DNA of 64,000 nt. Source: Mucinivorans hirudinis (lineage in GTDB: Bacteria; Bacteroidota; Bacteroidia; Bacteroidales; Rikenellaceae). Below the pieces are notes generated by a model. That model was not told the origin of the DNA, did not search any database, and saw nothing but the letters and a program-made list of their open reading frames with translations. The translations under genes were made by a program, and so were the position numbers. Shown in pieces: positions 36,445 through 46,184 of the stretch (position 1 is the first letter of the stretch; every line of letters begins with the position of its first letter). The stretch is from contig HG934468.1 in assembly GCA_000723505.1 (NCBI GenBank), positions 1,954,798 through 2,018,797 of the forward strand. The letters are read 5' to 3'.

Positions 36445-37629
36445 TTACTCTTTTCTCCACACCATTTTATTTACCACTCCGGTGTAACTTTGTATTATTT
36501 TCACGACTTTGGTGCTGACCGTTTGCTCCACATAATCGGGCACAGGTGTGCCATAATCTCCATTTTGGTTCATCTCAACGGCAGTCTCGACGGCTTGCAG
36601 CAGTGATTTTGTGTCGATACCTGCCAAGATAAAGCCCGCCTTGTCGAGTGACTCGGGGCGTTCGGTAGAGGTACGGATACATACCGCCGGAAAAGAGTTT
36701 CCTATTGAAGTAAAGAAGCTGCTCTCCTCGGGCAACGTTCCGCTATCTGAAACCACAGCAAAAGCATACATTTGCAGGCAGTTGTAATCGTTGAATCCAA
36801 GAGGTTCTTGCTTGATAACTCTTGCGTCGAGAACGAAACCGCTCTTTTCCAGACGGTTGCGGGAGCGGGGATGGCACGAGTACAATATCGGCATATCATA
36901 CTTATGAGCCATAGCATTAATGGCATTGAAAAGTGACAAAAAATTCTTCTCGGTGTCGATATTCTCCTCACGGTGAGCCGAAAGAAGAATATATTTACCC
37001 TTTTCGAGTCCCAAGCGGGAGTGTATGTTTGAGGCTTTTATCTCTTCCAAATTTCCTTGAAGCACCTCTGCCATTGGTGACCCTGTAACATAAGTTCGTT
37101 CTTTTGGTAGCCCATTGTCGGCAAGGTAGCGGCGAGCGTGCTCGCTGTAACAGAGGTTTACGTCCGAAATTATATCTACGATTCGGCGATTGGTCTCCTC
37201 GGGCAGGCACTCATCTTTACAACGATTTCCTGCCTCCATATGAAAAATAGGAATATGGAGTCTCTTTGCAGAAATTGCAGAAAGACAGCTATTTGTATCG
37301 CCAAGGATAAGGAGTGCATCGGGATTAGTTGAAACCATCAATTTGTAGCTGCAGTTTATGATGTTGCCTACGGTTGAGCCCAAGTCATCACCGACTGCAT
37401 CCATATATACCTCCGGTTTCTCAATTTTCAGGTCACTGAAAAAGACCTCATTGAGGTTGTAATCATAGTTTTGCCCCGTGTGCGCAAGGACAACATCGAA
37501 GTATTCGCGGCACTTGTTGATTGTTGCCGCAAGGCGGATAATCTCGGGGCGAGTACCCACAATGATAAGCAGTTTGAGCTTGCCGTTGTCCTTGAATTTT
37601 ATATCCGAATAATCTAATTTAATGTTCAT
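36445..37629 (-). CDS. capG: Non-hydrolysing UDP-HexNAc 2-epimerase, CapG/FnlC type
   Basis: Last step of UDP-L-FucNAc synthesis: epimerises UDP-N-acetyl-L-pneumosamine at C2. The 394-residue protein has the WecB fold with IIVGTRPEIIRLAA, AHTGQNYDYNLNEVFF, HMEAGNRCKDECLPEETNRR, SAHREENI and SDSGTLPEESSF. The NYD and RCKDE details favour the FnlC/CapG branch over plain WecB, and the operon neighbours capE and capF confirm the pathway. It overlaps capF by 4 bases. Confidence 0.9.
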   Translation of the reverse strand: MNIKLDYSDIKFKDNGKLKLLIIVGTRPEIIRLAATINKCREYFDVVLAHTGQNYDYNLNEVFFSDLKIEKPEVYMDAVGDDLGSTVGNIINCSYKLMVSTNPDALLILGDTNSCLSAISAKRLHIPIFHMEAGNRCKDECLPEETNRRIVDIISDVNLCYSEHARRYLADNGLPKERTYVTGSPMAEVLQGNLEEIKASNIHSRLGLEKGKYILLSAHREENIDTEKNFLSLFNAINAMAHKYDMPILYSCHPRSRNRLEKSGFVLDARVIKQEPLGFNDYNCLQMYAFAVVSDSGTLPEESSFFTSIGNSFPAVCIRTSTERPESLDKAGFILAGIDTKSLLQAVETAVEMNQNGDYGTPVPDYVEQTVSTKVVKIIQSYTGVVNKMVWRKE

Positions 37630-38732
37630 ACCGTCTCAAAATAAGTGTCGCCATCGGCGGGGTTATACCATTCGTTTATCCAAAATTGGGTATAGAGCTC
37701 GTCTTCGCCTACGTTCTTGATATTGTGGGTGTACCACACAGGCATATCAACATAAGCAGGTTCAGTGCCGTCCAAATGAAACTCGCAGACCTCGCACGTC
37801 CCGATTTTTCTTAACTCTATGACAGCCTTACCCTTGATAACTGTAAATCTCTCTATTTTGCGCGTGTGAAAATGGTTGCCGCGGGTGATGCCGGACACAG
37901 TGGTTGAGAAGGAAACCTGTCCGCCAACACCCAGTTTAATGGTTTCTACAAATACCCCGCGCGGGTCGGCGTGCTGCACCAATTTCATACAACGAGGTTC
38001 TATATAAGAGCGAAAAGTATTAAAGAGATTTACCTCATTAATATCCTTTAATTCAGGTATAAATCCCTGCTCAAAATAGAGTGTTTTATAGTTTTCAAAC
38101 AGAGCCAATATTTCTGTGACCTTCTTCTCAAAATCGTGAGGCACTTCCACCTTGCGAACCCCTTTTTCTGAAAATTGAGAAATAATGAATCTGCAAAGTG
38201 AACCGACATAAATAAGTTTCACATCAGAATCCACCATTACGGTGGGCTGTTCGCCGTTTATTAGTTTGTGGGCAAAGGTGGCAATGAATGTATTATAGTT
38301 TGGACGAGAAAACTCTCCGTATACATTCGGTACTACCAGCCCGCTAAACGACGCTCCTGTTTTTGTTGCCCACGCTTCAATCATTTCGCGTCCTTCACGC
38401 TTTGATTTTCCGTAGAGGTTGTCGCGCTCTTCTTGGGTCGATGAGCTGAAAAGAACGTGGGGTGTGACGTTTTCAGCCTCCATCGCAGCTATCAGGTCAC
38501 GGTTCAGGCGAATGTTAGTATCATAGATAACCTGCTCACTCTCGTGACGGTTCATTGCTGCAAGATGCACAATCACATCACAATGTTTTACAAAGTTTCT
38601 TAGCTTTGCAATGTCATCGAAAAAAGAATCCTCGAAAGGAACTCTTTCGTATTTCTCGGGCTGCAATCCCAAATGGTTATATAGGTGCGTGCCCACAAAG
38701 CCCGCCTGACCTGTTATTCCTACTCTTATCAT
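37626..38732 (-). CDS. capF: CapF/FnlB bifunctional epimerase-reductase
   Basis: Second enzyme of UDP-L-FucNAc synthesis. The 368-residue protein has an N-terminal short-chain-dehydrogenase domain (VGITGQAGFVGTHLYNHL; SSSTQEERDNLYGKSKREG with the YxxxK pair) that reduces the 4-keto sugar, and a C-terminal cupin domain (about 255-368, with GNHFHTRKIERF as metal-binding motif) that epimerises C3. The two-domain layout is specific to CapF/WbjC/FnlB. It overlaps both neighbours by 4 bases. Confidence 0.93.
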   Translation of the reverse strand: MIRVGITGQAGFVGTHLYNHLGLQPEKYERVPFEDSFFDDIAKLRNFVKHCDVIVHLAAMNRHESEQVIYDTNIRLNRDLIAAMEAENVTPHVLFSSSTQEERDNLYGKSKREGREMIEAWATKTGASFSGLVVPNVYGEFSRPNYNTFIATFAHKLINGEQPTVMVDSDVKLIYVGSLCRFIISQFSEKGVRKVEVPHDFEKKVTEILALFENYKTLYFEQGFIPELKDINEVNLFNTFRSYIEPRCMKLVQHADPRGVFVETIKLGVGGQVSFSTTVSGITRGNHFHTRKIERFTVIKGKAVIELRKIGTCEVCEFHLDGTEPAYVDMPVWYTHNIKNVGEDELYTQFWINEWYNPADGDTYFETV

Positions 38733-39742
38733 ATCCCTAAGTCCTCACGAATTTCCGTAAGTTTCAACAATAGTTTTGTCATCCCATCGACATCCAGCTG
38801 TGCTGTGTTGTGTGAGTGATAATCCTCAATCTTTGAGGCATCTTCGTCTCCTTTGCTAAAGAAATTGTCGTAGTTCAGGTCGCGGTTGTCGCACGGGATA
38901 CGGTAGTATTCACCCATATCTATCGACTTTGCCATCTCTTCGCGAGTTACGAGAGTTTCGTAGAGCTTTTCGCCGTGGCGGGTTCCTATTACTCGAACGG
39001 CGGTGTCGGCTTTATAGAGTCCTTTGAGTGCTTCAGCCAACACTGTTAGGGTTGCTGCGGGTGCTTTCTGAACAAACAAATCGCCGTTTTTGCCGTGTTG
39101 CCAAGCGTAGATTACCAAATCTACGGCATCGTCCAGTGTCATCATATAGCGGGTCATTGCAGGGTCGGTGATGGTAATATCTTTGCCCTGCTTGATTTGC
39201 TCTACCCAGAGTGGTATTACCGACCCTCGGCTTGCCATAACATTGCCGTAACGTGTACAGCAGATGGTTGTTGTGGCATCATCGCCCAATGCACGTCCTT
39301 TGGAGATGGCAACTTTTTCCATCATCGCCTTGGAGATGCCCATTGCGTTGATTGGATAGGCTGCTTTGTCGGTGGAGAGTACCACTACGTTTTTTACGCC
39401 GTGGGCTATTGCTGAGTCGAGTACGTTTTCTGTGCCCAATACGTTGGTATTGACCGCCTGCATCGGGAAAAACTCGCACGATGGTACTTGTTTCAATGCT
39501 GCTGCGTGGAACACGTAGTCTGCCCCCGACATTGCCACGTCTACCGAGCGTTTGTCGCGAACGTCGCCGATATAGAATTTCACTTTAGGATTTTGCAGCA
39601 GGTGACGCATATCATCCTGCTTCTTTTCATCGCGGGAGAATATCCTCACCTCTTTGATATCCGAATCGAGGAATCTCCTCAAAACTGCATTGCCGAACGA
39701 ACCAGTGCCGCCGGTGATTAAGAGTACTTTGTCTTTGAACAT
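38729..39742 (-). CDS. capE: CapE/FnlA UDP-GlcNAc 4,6-dehydratase/5-epimerase
   Basis: First enzyme of UDP-L-FucNAc synthesis from UDP-GlcNAc. The 337-residue protein has the Rossmann motif ITGGTGSFGNAVL and DVRDKRSV. The catalytic region reads AMGISKAMMEK, where Met replaces the usual Tyr of YxxxK, the known hallmark of CapE-type inverting enzymes. Further family segments are RYGNVMASRGSV and TRYMMTLDDAVDLV. It overlaps capF by 4 bases and shares one base with the flippase gene. Confidence 0.94.
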   Translation of the reverse strand: MFKDKVLLITGGTGSFGNAVLRRFLDSDIKEVRIFSRDEKKQDDMRHLLQNPKVKFYIGDVRDKRSVDVAMSGADYVFHAAALKQVPSCEFFPMQAVNTNVLGTENVLDSAIAHGVKNVVVLSTDKAAYPINAMGISKAMMEKVAISKGRALGDDATTTICCTRYGNVMASRGSVIPLWVEQIKQGKDITITDPAMTRYMMTLDDAVDLVIYAWQHGKNGDLFVQKAPAATLTVLAEALKGLYKADTAVRVIGTRHGEKLYETLVTREEMAKSIDMGEYYRIPCDNRDLNYDNFFSKGDEDASKIEDYHSHNTAQLDVDGMTKLLLKLTEIREDLGI

Positions 39743-41265
39743 TATCTTTTTATCTTTTTTATTATACTTATTACTAACTCTTTTTCACTTCTATTCATCA
39801 ACAAAAAATAGACCGATACGCAATATAGAGCAGCATAGATACTTGCTACGAAAAGAAAATTTAACCATTCGTTCGACAAAAGGAAATATGGCTCATAAAT
39901 ATATTTTGTAAATGCCATAATAAGTAGAGCTACTGCGGTGAAAACTCCTACAAATTTTCCGATAAACGTATAGAATTTCTTACTGTCAAAATTCAAAACC
40001 TTACGATAAATTACATTCATTCCAACCGCCATAAATACGAAATTGGAAGCAGCAATTCCTATTGCCGCACCGATTGCTCCATATTCCGGTGTAAGGATGT
40101 AGGATAATGTGACTGATGTAATGGCTGTAAGAAGCATCATTGCTGACTGTAGAAATATCTTGTTTTCAGCGTACAATTTTGCCAATTCAATTTGTTGCGA
40201 ATAGATTATCAGTCCGGGAATCGTCATTAAACATGCTACATAGTAAGAATTTGCAAAAGCCTCGCCCATCCAAGCGTTAATGAATTGCGAGCCGGAAACG
40301 ATGATGCCAAAGACCAGAAATCCGGTAATGATAAGTTGCAACCGCCCTATCTTAATAGCGTAGTCATCAATCTCTTTGTGTTGCCCATGAAGTCTCATTT
40401 TGCTAACCTTCGGCAAAAAAAGCCCGGCAACAGAGTTGGTTATTTGATAGACATAACTATATATTGTCAATCCGATAGCAAAGACTGAGACTTGTTCCAG
40501 CGAGTTCCGTATCGAAATAATTGTCGGCGAAATGTTATTGACAAATAGTTCTGCCAATACATAGAACAATAACCAAACCGATATTCCGAATATAGACATT
40601 GCCGCCTCTCTACTCCAGAATCGAAAATCCATTCTGACACCTTTTCGATAGAGGAATTGAACAGATAAGATATTCTTTACCAATGGCACAAAGGCATAAA
40701 CCAACACCAACCAATAGAGACCGCCACCCAACAACAGAACAATAATGGTGGTGATAATTAGTCCAATTTTGCCTGCTAATTCATAATATCGGCTCTGTGT
40801 CAAATATTCGAAGGAGTACATCACCCCTCGCACGAATCCGAATGGAAAATTGAGAACTGAAAAAGCACCTGCAATCAAAAACACTGTTTTGAACTTCACT
40901 AGCTCCGTCGGCGATAGGCTACCAAAAATTGTGTCTATGAAGAAATATACACAACAGAGCACAACACATATTACTATATCAAAAAAGAGATAGATTTTGG
41001 TGGCAACTCCGATTGTTTGTTTGATTTTCTGTTCATTCCCTTCGGCTCGATATTGTGAGAGGAGTTTGTTTATCGACTGCCACATACCGTAATCAACCAC
41101 AAAGTAGGCGAGAAAAGTAGTTACCAAGATATATAAGCCATAATCATCCCGTCCGATTTGCTTGACCATCCAAGGGGTATAAAACAACCCTGCTGCAATA
41201 CTGAACAATATTACACCATAAGACAAGGCAGCACTTAGCTTGATATTTCCCTGTTTATTGCTCAT
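39742..41265 (-). CDS. wzx: Wzx-type oligosaccharide flippase
   Basis: A 507-residue integral membrane protein with about 12-14 hydrophobic helices of the MOP/polysaccharide-transporter superfamily. It begins with an AALSYGVILFSIAAGLFYTP helix and a WMVKQIGRDDYGLY loop typical of this family, and contains FPFGFVRGVMYSFEY. It should flip the undecaprenyl-linked repeat unit to the periplasm for the Wzy polymerase (42409-43677). It adjoins the glycosyltransferase gene with a one-base overlap. Confidence 0.88.
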   Translation of the reverse strand: MSNKQGNIKLSAALSYGVILFSIAAGLFYTPWMVKQIGRDDYGLYILVTTFLAYFVVDYGMWQSINKLLSQYRAEGNEQKIKQTIGVATKIYLFFDIVICVVLCCVYFFIDTIFGSLSPTELVKFKTVFLIAGAFSVLNFPFGFVRGVMYSFEYLTQSRYYELAGKIGLIITTIIVLLLGGGLYWLVLVYAFVPLVKNILSVQFLYRKGVRMDFRFWSREAAMSIFGISVWLLFYVLAELFVNNISPTIISIRNSLEQVSVFAIGLTIYSYVYQITNSVAGLFLPKVSKMRLHGQHKEIDDYAIKIGRLQLIITGFLVFGIIVSGSQFINAWMGEAFANSYYVACLMTIPGLIIYSQQIELAKLYAENKIFLQSAMMLLTAITSVTLSYILTPEYGAIGAAIGIAASNFVFMAVGMNVIYRKVLNFDSKKFYTFIGKFVGVFTAVALLIMAFTKYIYEPYFLLSNEWLNFLFVASIYAALYCVSVYFLLMNRSEKELVISIIKKIKR

Positions 41266-42422
41266 TAATTTAGAATCTTTTTTAGGTTACCGACAAACTC
41301 TGTATGTAGCTCGGCGATTCTATCAATGGGTTTTTGCTTGTCAAAGTCATCGATGCTCATTATGGCACGGGCAATGGACTCTGGGCTCTCCTGTTCAGTG
41401 TAAACGAATAGGTCATTTAACTTGGACACTTTCAATGTTTTCAAGGGGGAAGTCACAACGCGTAACCCCAAACACAAGTATGATAAAGTTTTCGATGGGT
41501 AGGCATACAGCATATAATCTCCCCACCTTTGCGGGTTTAATCCAATGTCGCACCCTTTCATAAATGAAGCATAATTATCCCCAAACATACAACCTTCATA
41601 CTTTACTTTGCACATTGCTAGGCTATTGACCTCTTCAATATCGCCCAATAATTGATGTAGTGTCTGACCATCTGCCCTGCCTAAAATATGCAATGTGTAT
41701 TTATCGGACAAAAATCTCGCAGCTTCGATTGCGTTTTGTGCCCCTCCCTTATAATTCCCTAAAGAGCCCGCATAAACCAAATGAATCTTATGATCGTCGA
41801 AAATTTTTGCTTCGACATCTTTACTCTCAATCTTATATTGGCCGTAACATACCGTGTAATTATTCTTGTCTAGCCCCAGTGTAGCACCAATTAAATCATT
41901 CACAAGTATCCATTTATCAGCAGAGGAGATAAATTTTAATTCTTTTTTTAATATTTGGGGTTGATTAAAAGCATAAGCATACACCTCCTCAACCTCAATG
42001 GTCAAATTGAATCTTATTAATCGCTTTAACCTGTAAATGGTATTGATGTAAAATGGAGAATGATAGACCACCACTTTATCGCCCTTTCGGATATTGAAAA
42101 GGAGATAAAACATCAACCACACGGAAGAAAACAATCGAGCTAATGGTTTCGATAGTCTCAATGGAAAAGTAAATGATGGAGTTAATGTGCACGACACATT
42201 CTCGCAAACATTGACCGTTCGTTGCTTTACAAATCTCACACCTGCTCCACGGTCATATTTCAACCACGCCGCAGACACAATATCCACCTCTAGCCCCGCC
42301 TCGGACATAGCGCGAGCGATATAATCCATCTTATTGACCCCCGCCGGGAATAGATACCTGCCCTCGTTATATGCTTGCTCATCACCGTAAAATCCAAGGT
42401 AGTAAACTTTATTTTTGCTCAT
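41265..42422 (-). CDS. Glycosyltransferase of the polysaccharide cluster
   Basis: A 385-residue GT-B-like protein with no N-terminal signal. The start reads VYYLGFYGDEQAYNEGRYLFP; the C-terminal part has LVYAGSLGNYKGGAQNAIEAA and HILGRADG, then CDIGLNPQRWGDYMLYAYPSK split over residues 295-320. The donor-binding acidic motif is less canonical than in the other GT4 proteins here. It overlaps the polymerase gene by 14 bases. Donor unknown. Confidence 0.8.
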   Translation of the reverse strand: MSKNKVYYLGFYGDEQAYNEGRYLFPAGVNKMDYIARAMSEAGLEVDIVSAAWLKYDRGAGVRFVKQRTVNVCENVSCTLTPSFTFPLRLSKPLARLFSSVWLMFYLLFNIRKGDKVVVYHSPFYINTIYRLKRLIRFNLTIEVEEVYAYAFNQPQILKKELKFISSADKWILVNDLIGATLGLDKNNYTVCYGQYKIESKDVEAKIFDDHKIHLVYAGSLGNYKGGAQNAIEAARFLSDKYTLHILGRADGQTLHQLLGDIEEVNSLAMCKVKYEGCMFGDNYASFMKGCDIGLNPQRWGDYMLYAYPSKTLSYLCLGLRVVTSPLKTLKVSKLNDLFVYTEQESPESIARAIMSIDDFDKQKPIDRIAELHTEFVGNLKKILN

Positions 42423-43677
42423 ATATTTTTTTGTTTATGTAGTCAAAGATTGTAGGAAATACAAAAAATGCAGCATAACCGATTGAAGGGGTTATGTTGT
42501 TTGCGGTTATCAACACTATGAATGAGCCTCCGACAATCCACGAAAAGACATTCATTCTGTAACTAATTCTACGCGAAAGACAATACTTAAATGGCAACCA
42601 CATTACCCACAAGAAAAAAGAGCCAATAAATATCCCATACATTGCAAAAGCGTCTAAAACAGTTGAATGTTGCCCGACCCTTTGTAAATTAAACTCTTCG
42701 CCGGCACCTGCAATATATCCAAGTATGGGATACTCGCTAAACAGATCAATTGTTGTTTTAGTTACATCAGAACGGCTATCGACACTCTCTGTATTACCAC
42801 CTAATAATATTTCGCTTTTGATTTCTTGCAACCTAAGATAAGTTTTACCATTTTCTTGAGAAAAATCACATATGGTGTCAATTACAGCCATATTAATATC
42901 TTTTTGCAATGGTAAATATGCCAATGTAAATGGAACTATCAGAAATAGCATACTCTTACTCCGATACAACAATATCATAGAAATCACCCCTGCCATTACC
43001 AACAATAATGCGGTGAAAAAGTTAGAAAGAATTACAAGGTAGATGAACAGCATTATCAATCCGATAATGACACTAACGCCCCAAAAATTTATTCCCAATT
43101 TTTTCCTTTCAAAAATTATTGGAATAAGTATAAATACTATTATTACAACAGAATAAACTAACCCGTAACCTCCAATTCCGGATAATGCCAAATCACCCGT
43201 TTCATTTACAGTTGTTTTAATAGAGCGTGATGCATATGGATTGACAAGCAGTTCCCGTATTGTATTGATTGTTGTATACAAAATCATTGGTAAGGATATG
43301 ATTATCACCCTTAAATTACTTGTTATTCCTCGATAAGTAGAATTGTAGTTATAAATCCAATAATAAATAAATACCACAGCAATATTGGCAGCCCTATTAA
43401 CCATTGTCTGATTGGAAAACAGAAATGGAATTAACATCATAATAAGTATGCAAAGTGTCGATTTCCACAAATAACCGTTTCTGCTTAGAAAAAAACTATG
43501 GTTTGAAATAAATGCAACAACAAACCAAGAACTACCCACAAACAGCTGTAAGTAATTATAGAAACTAAAAATCCTTAATTGCGGAATAAAAGTCAAAGCC
43601 AACAATACTGCGGTAAAAATATCGAGTATTATGCCGGCAAAACTATTTTTTTTATCTATTATCGTCGAGCTATTCAC
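42409..43677 (-). CDS. wzy: Wzy-like O-antigen/capsule polymerase
   Basis: A 422-residue, very hydrophobic protein with about 11 membrane helices and one longer periplasmic loop (about 270-330, LRLQEIKSEILLGGNTESVD...GYIAGAGEEFNLQRVGQHSTVL in parts), the topology of Wzy polymerases. The GQHSTVLDAFAMYG segment resembles the conserved H-containing loop end. Sequence identity among Wzy proteins is low, so the call relies on topology and operon context with a Wzx flippase. It overlaps both neighbours by 8 and 14 bases. Confidence 0.8.
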   Translation of the reverse strand: MNSSTIIDKKNSFAGIILDIFTAVLLALTFIPQLRIFSFYNYLQLFVGSSWFVVAFISNHSFFLSRNGYLWKSTLCILIMMLIPFLFSNQTMVNRAANIAVVFIYYWIYNYNSTYRGITSNLRVIIISLPMILYTTINTIRELLVNPYASRSIKTTVNETGDLALSGIGGYGLVYSVVIIVFILIPIIFERKKLGINFWGVSVIIGLIMLFIYLVILSNFFTALLLVMAGVISMILLYRSKSMLFLIVPFTLAYLPLQKDINMAVIDTICDFSQENGKTYLRLQEIKSEILLGGNTESVDSRSDVTKTTIDLFSEYPILGYIAGAGEEFNLQRVGQHSTVLDAFAMYGIFIGSFFLWVMWLPFKYCLSRRISYRMNVFSWIVGGSFIVLITANNITPSIGYAAFFVFPTIFDYINKKIYEQK

Positions 43678-44740
43678 CTAACAAATTTTTATAAATTGAA
43701 TTCACTTTTTCCGAAATTGACTTTTCGGAAAATTTTTCTCCCAATATTTCCTTGGCTCTACTCCCCATCTCTTTTCTGAGAGTTTCGTTTTCGGATATTC
43801 TTACTATTGCATCTCTAATTGCATCAGGGTCGGATGGTGGCACAAGAAACCCGTTTTCGCCACTGGTGATAATTTCCGGTACCCCGCCTACATCGCTTGC
43901 CACAAGTGGCAAACAATACTCAGATGCCTCCAAAAGGGAGTTAGAGAGAGTCTCGTGGAGTGTAGGCAGCACAAAAATATCACACGCAGGTAATATTCTA
44001 CTCACATCATTCCTATACCCCAAAAACTTGACCTGCTCGCTCTGACCGGCAAGTTCATTCTCCATTGTCGAGAGATAGGCACCGCTACCAACTATCAAAA
44101 ATTTGATAGTTGGCTTATCTACAAGATTTTTTATTGCTTGACATAGAATATGATACCCCTTATCCGTAGTAATTCTTGCAACGCTAACAACCACTACATC
44201 ATTTTCACTAAACCCCAAATCTGACTTCGAAAATGGAGAATCGGACTTTTGTGTCATTATCGGTAAATTATAGACCCATCCCGAACTTCTCTTTCTGAAC
44301 GGTTTGGTCAATCTTAACTCCGAGGAGTACTTACTCACTCCATAAAAGGTCTTTACCATCGCCAAAGTTGCTACTTCAAGCATATAAATGATAATTCGTT
44401 GCAGGAAAGAGATAGTTAATGCCTCAGTAGAACTGCCTCTAATTACTATAACTGTCCTTTTCAATCCTGCCAAACGACAAGCCACGGCAATGTGAAATCC
44501 TGATAGTTGCAATCCTGTAAAATGTACAATATCAGGATTTATCTCCCTGAGCTGTCTAACCAAATCCTTTATTCTCTTGATACTGATAAAGCGTCCAAGA
44601 GATGTGTTATATTCAAAGATGCGATAGTCATACTTTTCCTTCAATGATGAGTTTACCAGGTTCATTGTAGAGGTGTATGGGCCTCCACCCTTTCCTGAAG
44701 TGGAGATATCCATCGCAACTATTGGTTTCTGTTTTGACAT
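43670..44740 (-). CDS. Glycosyltransferase family 4
   Basis: A 356-residue GT-B enzyme. The N-terminal domain starts KPIVAMDISTSGKGGGPYTS and contains PDIVHFTGLQLSG. The C-terminal GT4 domain shows VVSVARITTDKGYHIL, FLIVGSGAYLSTMENEL, and FVLPTLHETLSNSLLEASEY with the two Glu residues of the EX7E motif, then SDVGGVPEII and GENGFLVPPSDPDA. It lies 173 bases downstream of the nucleotide-sugar dehydrogenase gene; the gap holds nothing recognisable. Confidence 0.88.
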   Translation of the reverse strand: MSKQKPIVAMDISTSGKGGGPYTSTMNLVNSSLKEKYDYRIFEYNTSLGRFISIKRIKDLVRQLREINPDIVHFTGLQLSGFHIAVACRLAGLKRTVIVIRGSSTEALTISFLQRIIIYMLEVATLAMVKTFYGVSKYSSELRLTKPFRKRSSGWVYNLPIMTQKSDSPFSKSDLGFSENDVVVVSVARITTDKGYHILCQAIKNLVDKPTIKFLIVGSGAYLSTMENELAGQSEQVKFLGYRNDVSRILPACDIFVLPTLHETLSNSLLEASEYCLPLVASDVGGVPEIITSGENGFLVPPSDPDAIRDAIVRISENETLRKEMGSRAKEILGEKFSEKSISEKVNSIYKNLLGE

Positions 44741-44913
44741 AGTTTTCTTTCGTGTTCAGTTACCTTTTCTTCATTAGGATTGCTGACCAACCCACATTTG
44801 CTCCCGCTACAATGCATCAATACTGAAAACCCTTAATGGCATTGTCCCGGTAACTGCAACTCAATCTTTACTGATGTATGGTTACTCCTTTTATAATTTG
44901 AACCATTTCATAA

Positions 44914-46176
44914 TTATAATTTTGCATCGGCTCTGTCGGCTATTATATTTTTCACGTCATACACGACTCCGTTATCGGACTTCAAGGAGGTTATATCTAA
45001 CATCTTAAACTCATTGTGAGCCACCGCTAAGACCACAGCATCGTATTTGCCGGAAGGGAGTTCGGTGGTCGTCTCTAAGCCGTATTCGTGCTTAACCTCG
45101 GCAGGACTTGCCCAAGGGTCGAAAATAGTAACAGATGTGCCATAGCTGCTCAGTGCCGAAACAACATCGACAACCTTAGTATTACGCACATCCGGACAAT
45201 TCTCCTTGAAGGTAATACCAAGAACCAAAATACTAGCTCCTCTGACAACCTGTCCCTTTTGAATCATATGCTTAACCACCTGAGAGGCAACATACTCGCC
45301 CATTGAGTCGTTCATTCTTCTGCCTGCCAAGATAATCTCGGGATGGTAGCCGTACTCCTGAGCTTTTTGCGCCAAATAGAAAGGATCCACCCCGATGCAG
45401 TGCCCACCTACCAAACCAGGTGAAAACTTCAAAAAATTCCACTTCGTGCCTGCTGCCTCCAAAACGGCGTGAGTATCAATGCCCATCAGATTAAAAATCT
45501 TTGCCAACTCATTCACAAAAGCAATGTTAATGTCGCGTTGCGAATTTTCGATGACCTTTGCAGCCTCGGCAACCTTGATTGTAGGGGCAAGGTGAGTGCC
45601 CGCGACAATCACAGACGAATATATATCATCGACTATCTTGCCCACTTCCGGGGTTGAGCCGGAGGTTACCTTCTTGATTTTCTCAACGGTATGCTCCTTA
45701 TCGCCGGGGTTGATGCGCTCGGGTGAGTATCCTGCGAAAAAATCTTCGTTGAATTTCAAGCCCGACACTCTTTCAACTACGGGAATGCAATCCTCCTCCG
45801 TTGCGCCCGGATAAACAGTTGATTCATATATCACAATATCCCCCTTTTTGATAACCTTGCCAACGGTTTCGCTAGCCTTAACCAATGGAGTTAGGTCGGG
45901 GCGGTTATATTTATCAACCGGAGTAGGAACAGTTACAACAAATACATTGCACTCCTTAATATCATTAATATCGCAGGAGCAAACGAAGCCGTGCTTGTCG
46001 ATAGCCTCCTTGAGAATGTCGTTAGACACCTCCAAAGTTGAATCCAGACCAGTCATCAACTCAGCTACACGACCTTTGTTGATGTCGAAACCTACTGTTT
46101 TGTACTTTGTTGAAAAAAGTCTTGCCAACGGAAGACCAACATAACCTAGACCGACTACTGCAATTTTGTGATTCAT
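44914..46176 (-). CDS. UDP-HexNAc 6-dehydrogenase, WbpO/TviB type
   Basis: Oxidises UDP-GlcNAc (or UDP-GalNAc) to the uronic acid. The 420-residue protein has the NAD-binding VVGLGYVGLPLA (7-18), the ESTVYPGATEEDCIP segment, KVAEAAKVIENSQRDINIAF and the catalytic Cys260 in LVGGHCIGVDPFYL, then the UDP-binding C-terminal domain (VRNTKVVDVV). The closest remembered relatives are WbpO/TviB in Vi-type clusters. Its natural partner, a WbpP/TviC 4-epimerase, survives only as a pseudogene 8 bases upstream. First intact gene of the polysaccharide operon. Confidence 0.9.
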   Translation of the reverse strand: MNHKIAVVGLGYVGLPLARLFSTKYKTVGFDINKGRVAELMTGLDSTLEVSNDILKEAIDKHGFVCSCDINDIKECNVFVVTVPTPVDKYNRPDLTPLVKASETVGKVIKKGDIVIYESTVYPGATEEDCIPVVERVSGLKFNEDFFAGYSPERINPGDKEHTVEKIKKVTSGSTPEVGKIVDDIYSSVIVAGTHLAPTIKVAEAAKVIENSQRDINIAFVNELAKIFNLMGIDTHAVLEAAGTKWNFLKFSPGLVGGHCIGVDPFYLAQKAQEYGYHPEIILAGRRMNDSMGEYVASQVVKHMIQKGQVVRGASILVLGITFKENCPDVRNTKVVDVVSALSSYGTSVTIFDPWASPAEVKHEYGLETTTELPSGKYDAVVLAVAHNEFKMLDITSLKSDNGVVYDVKNIIADRADAKL

Positions 46177-46184
46177 ATCTATTT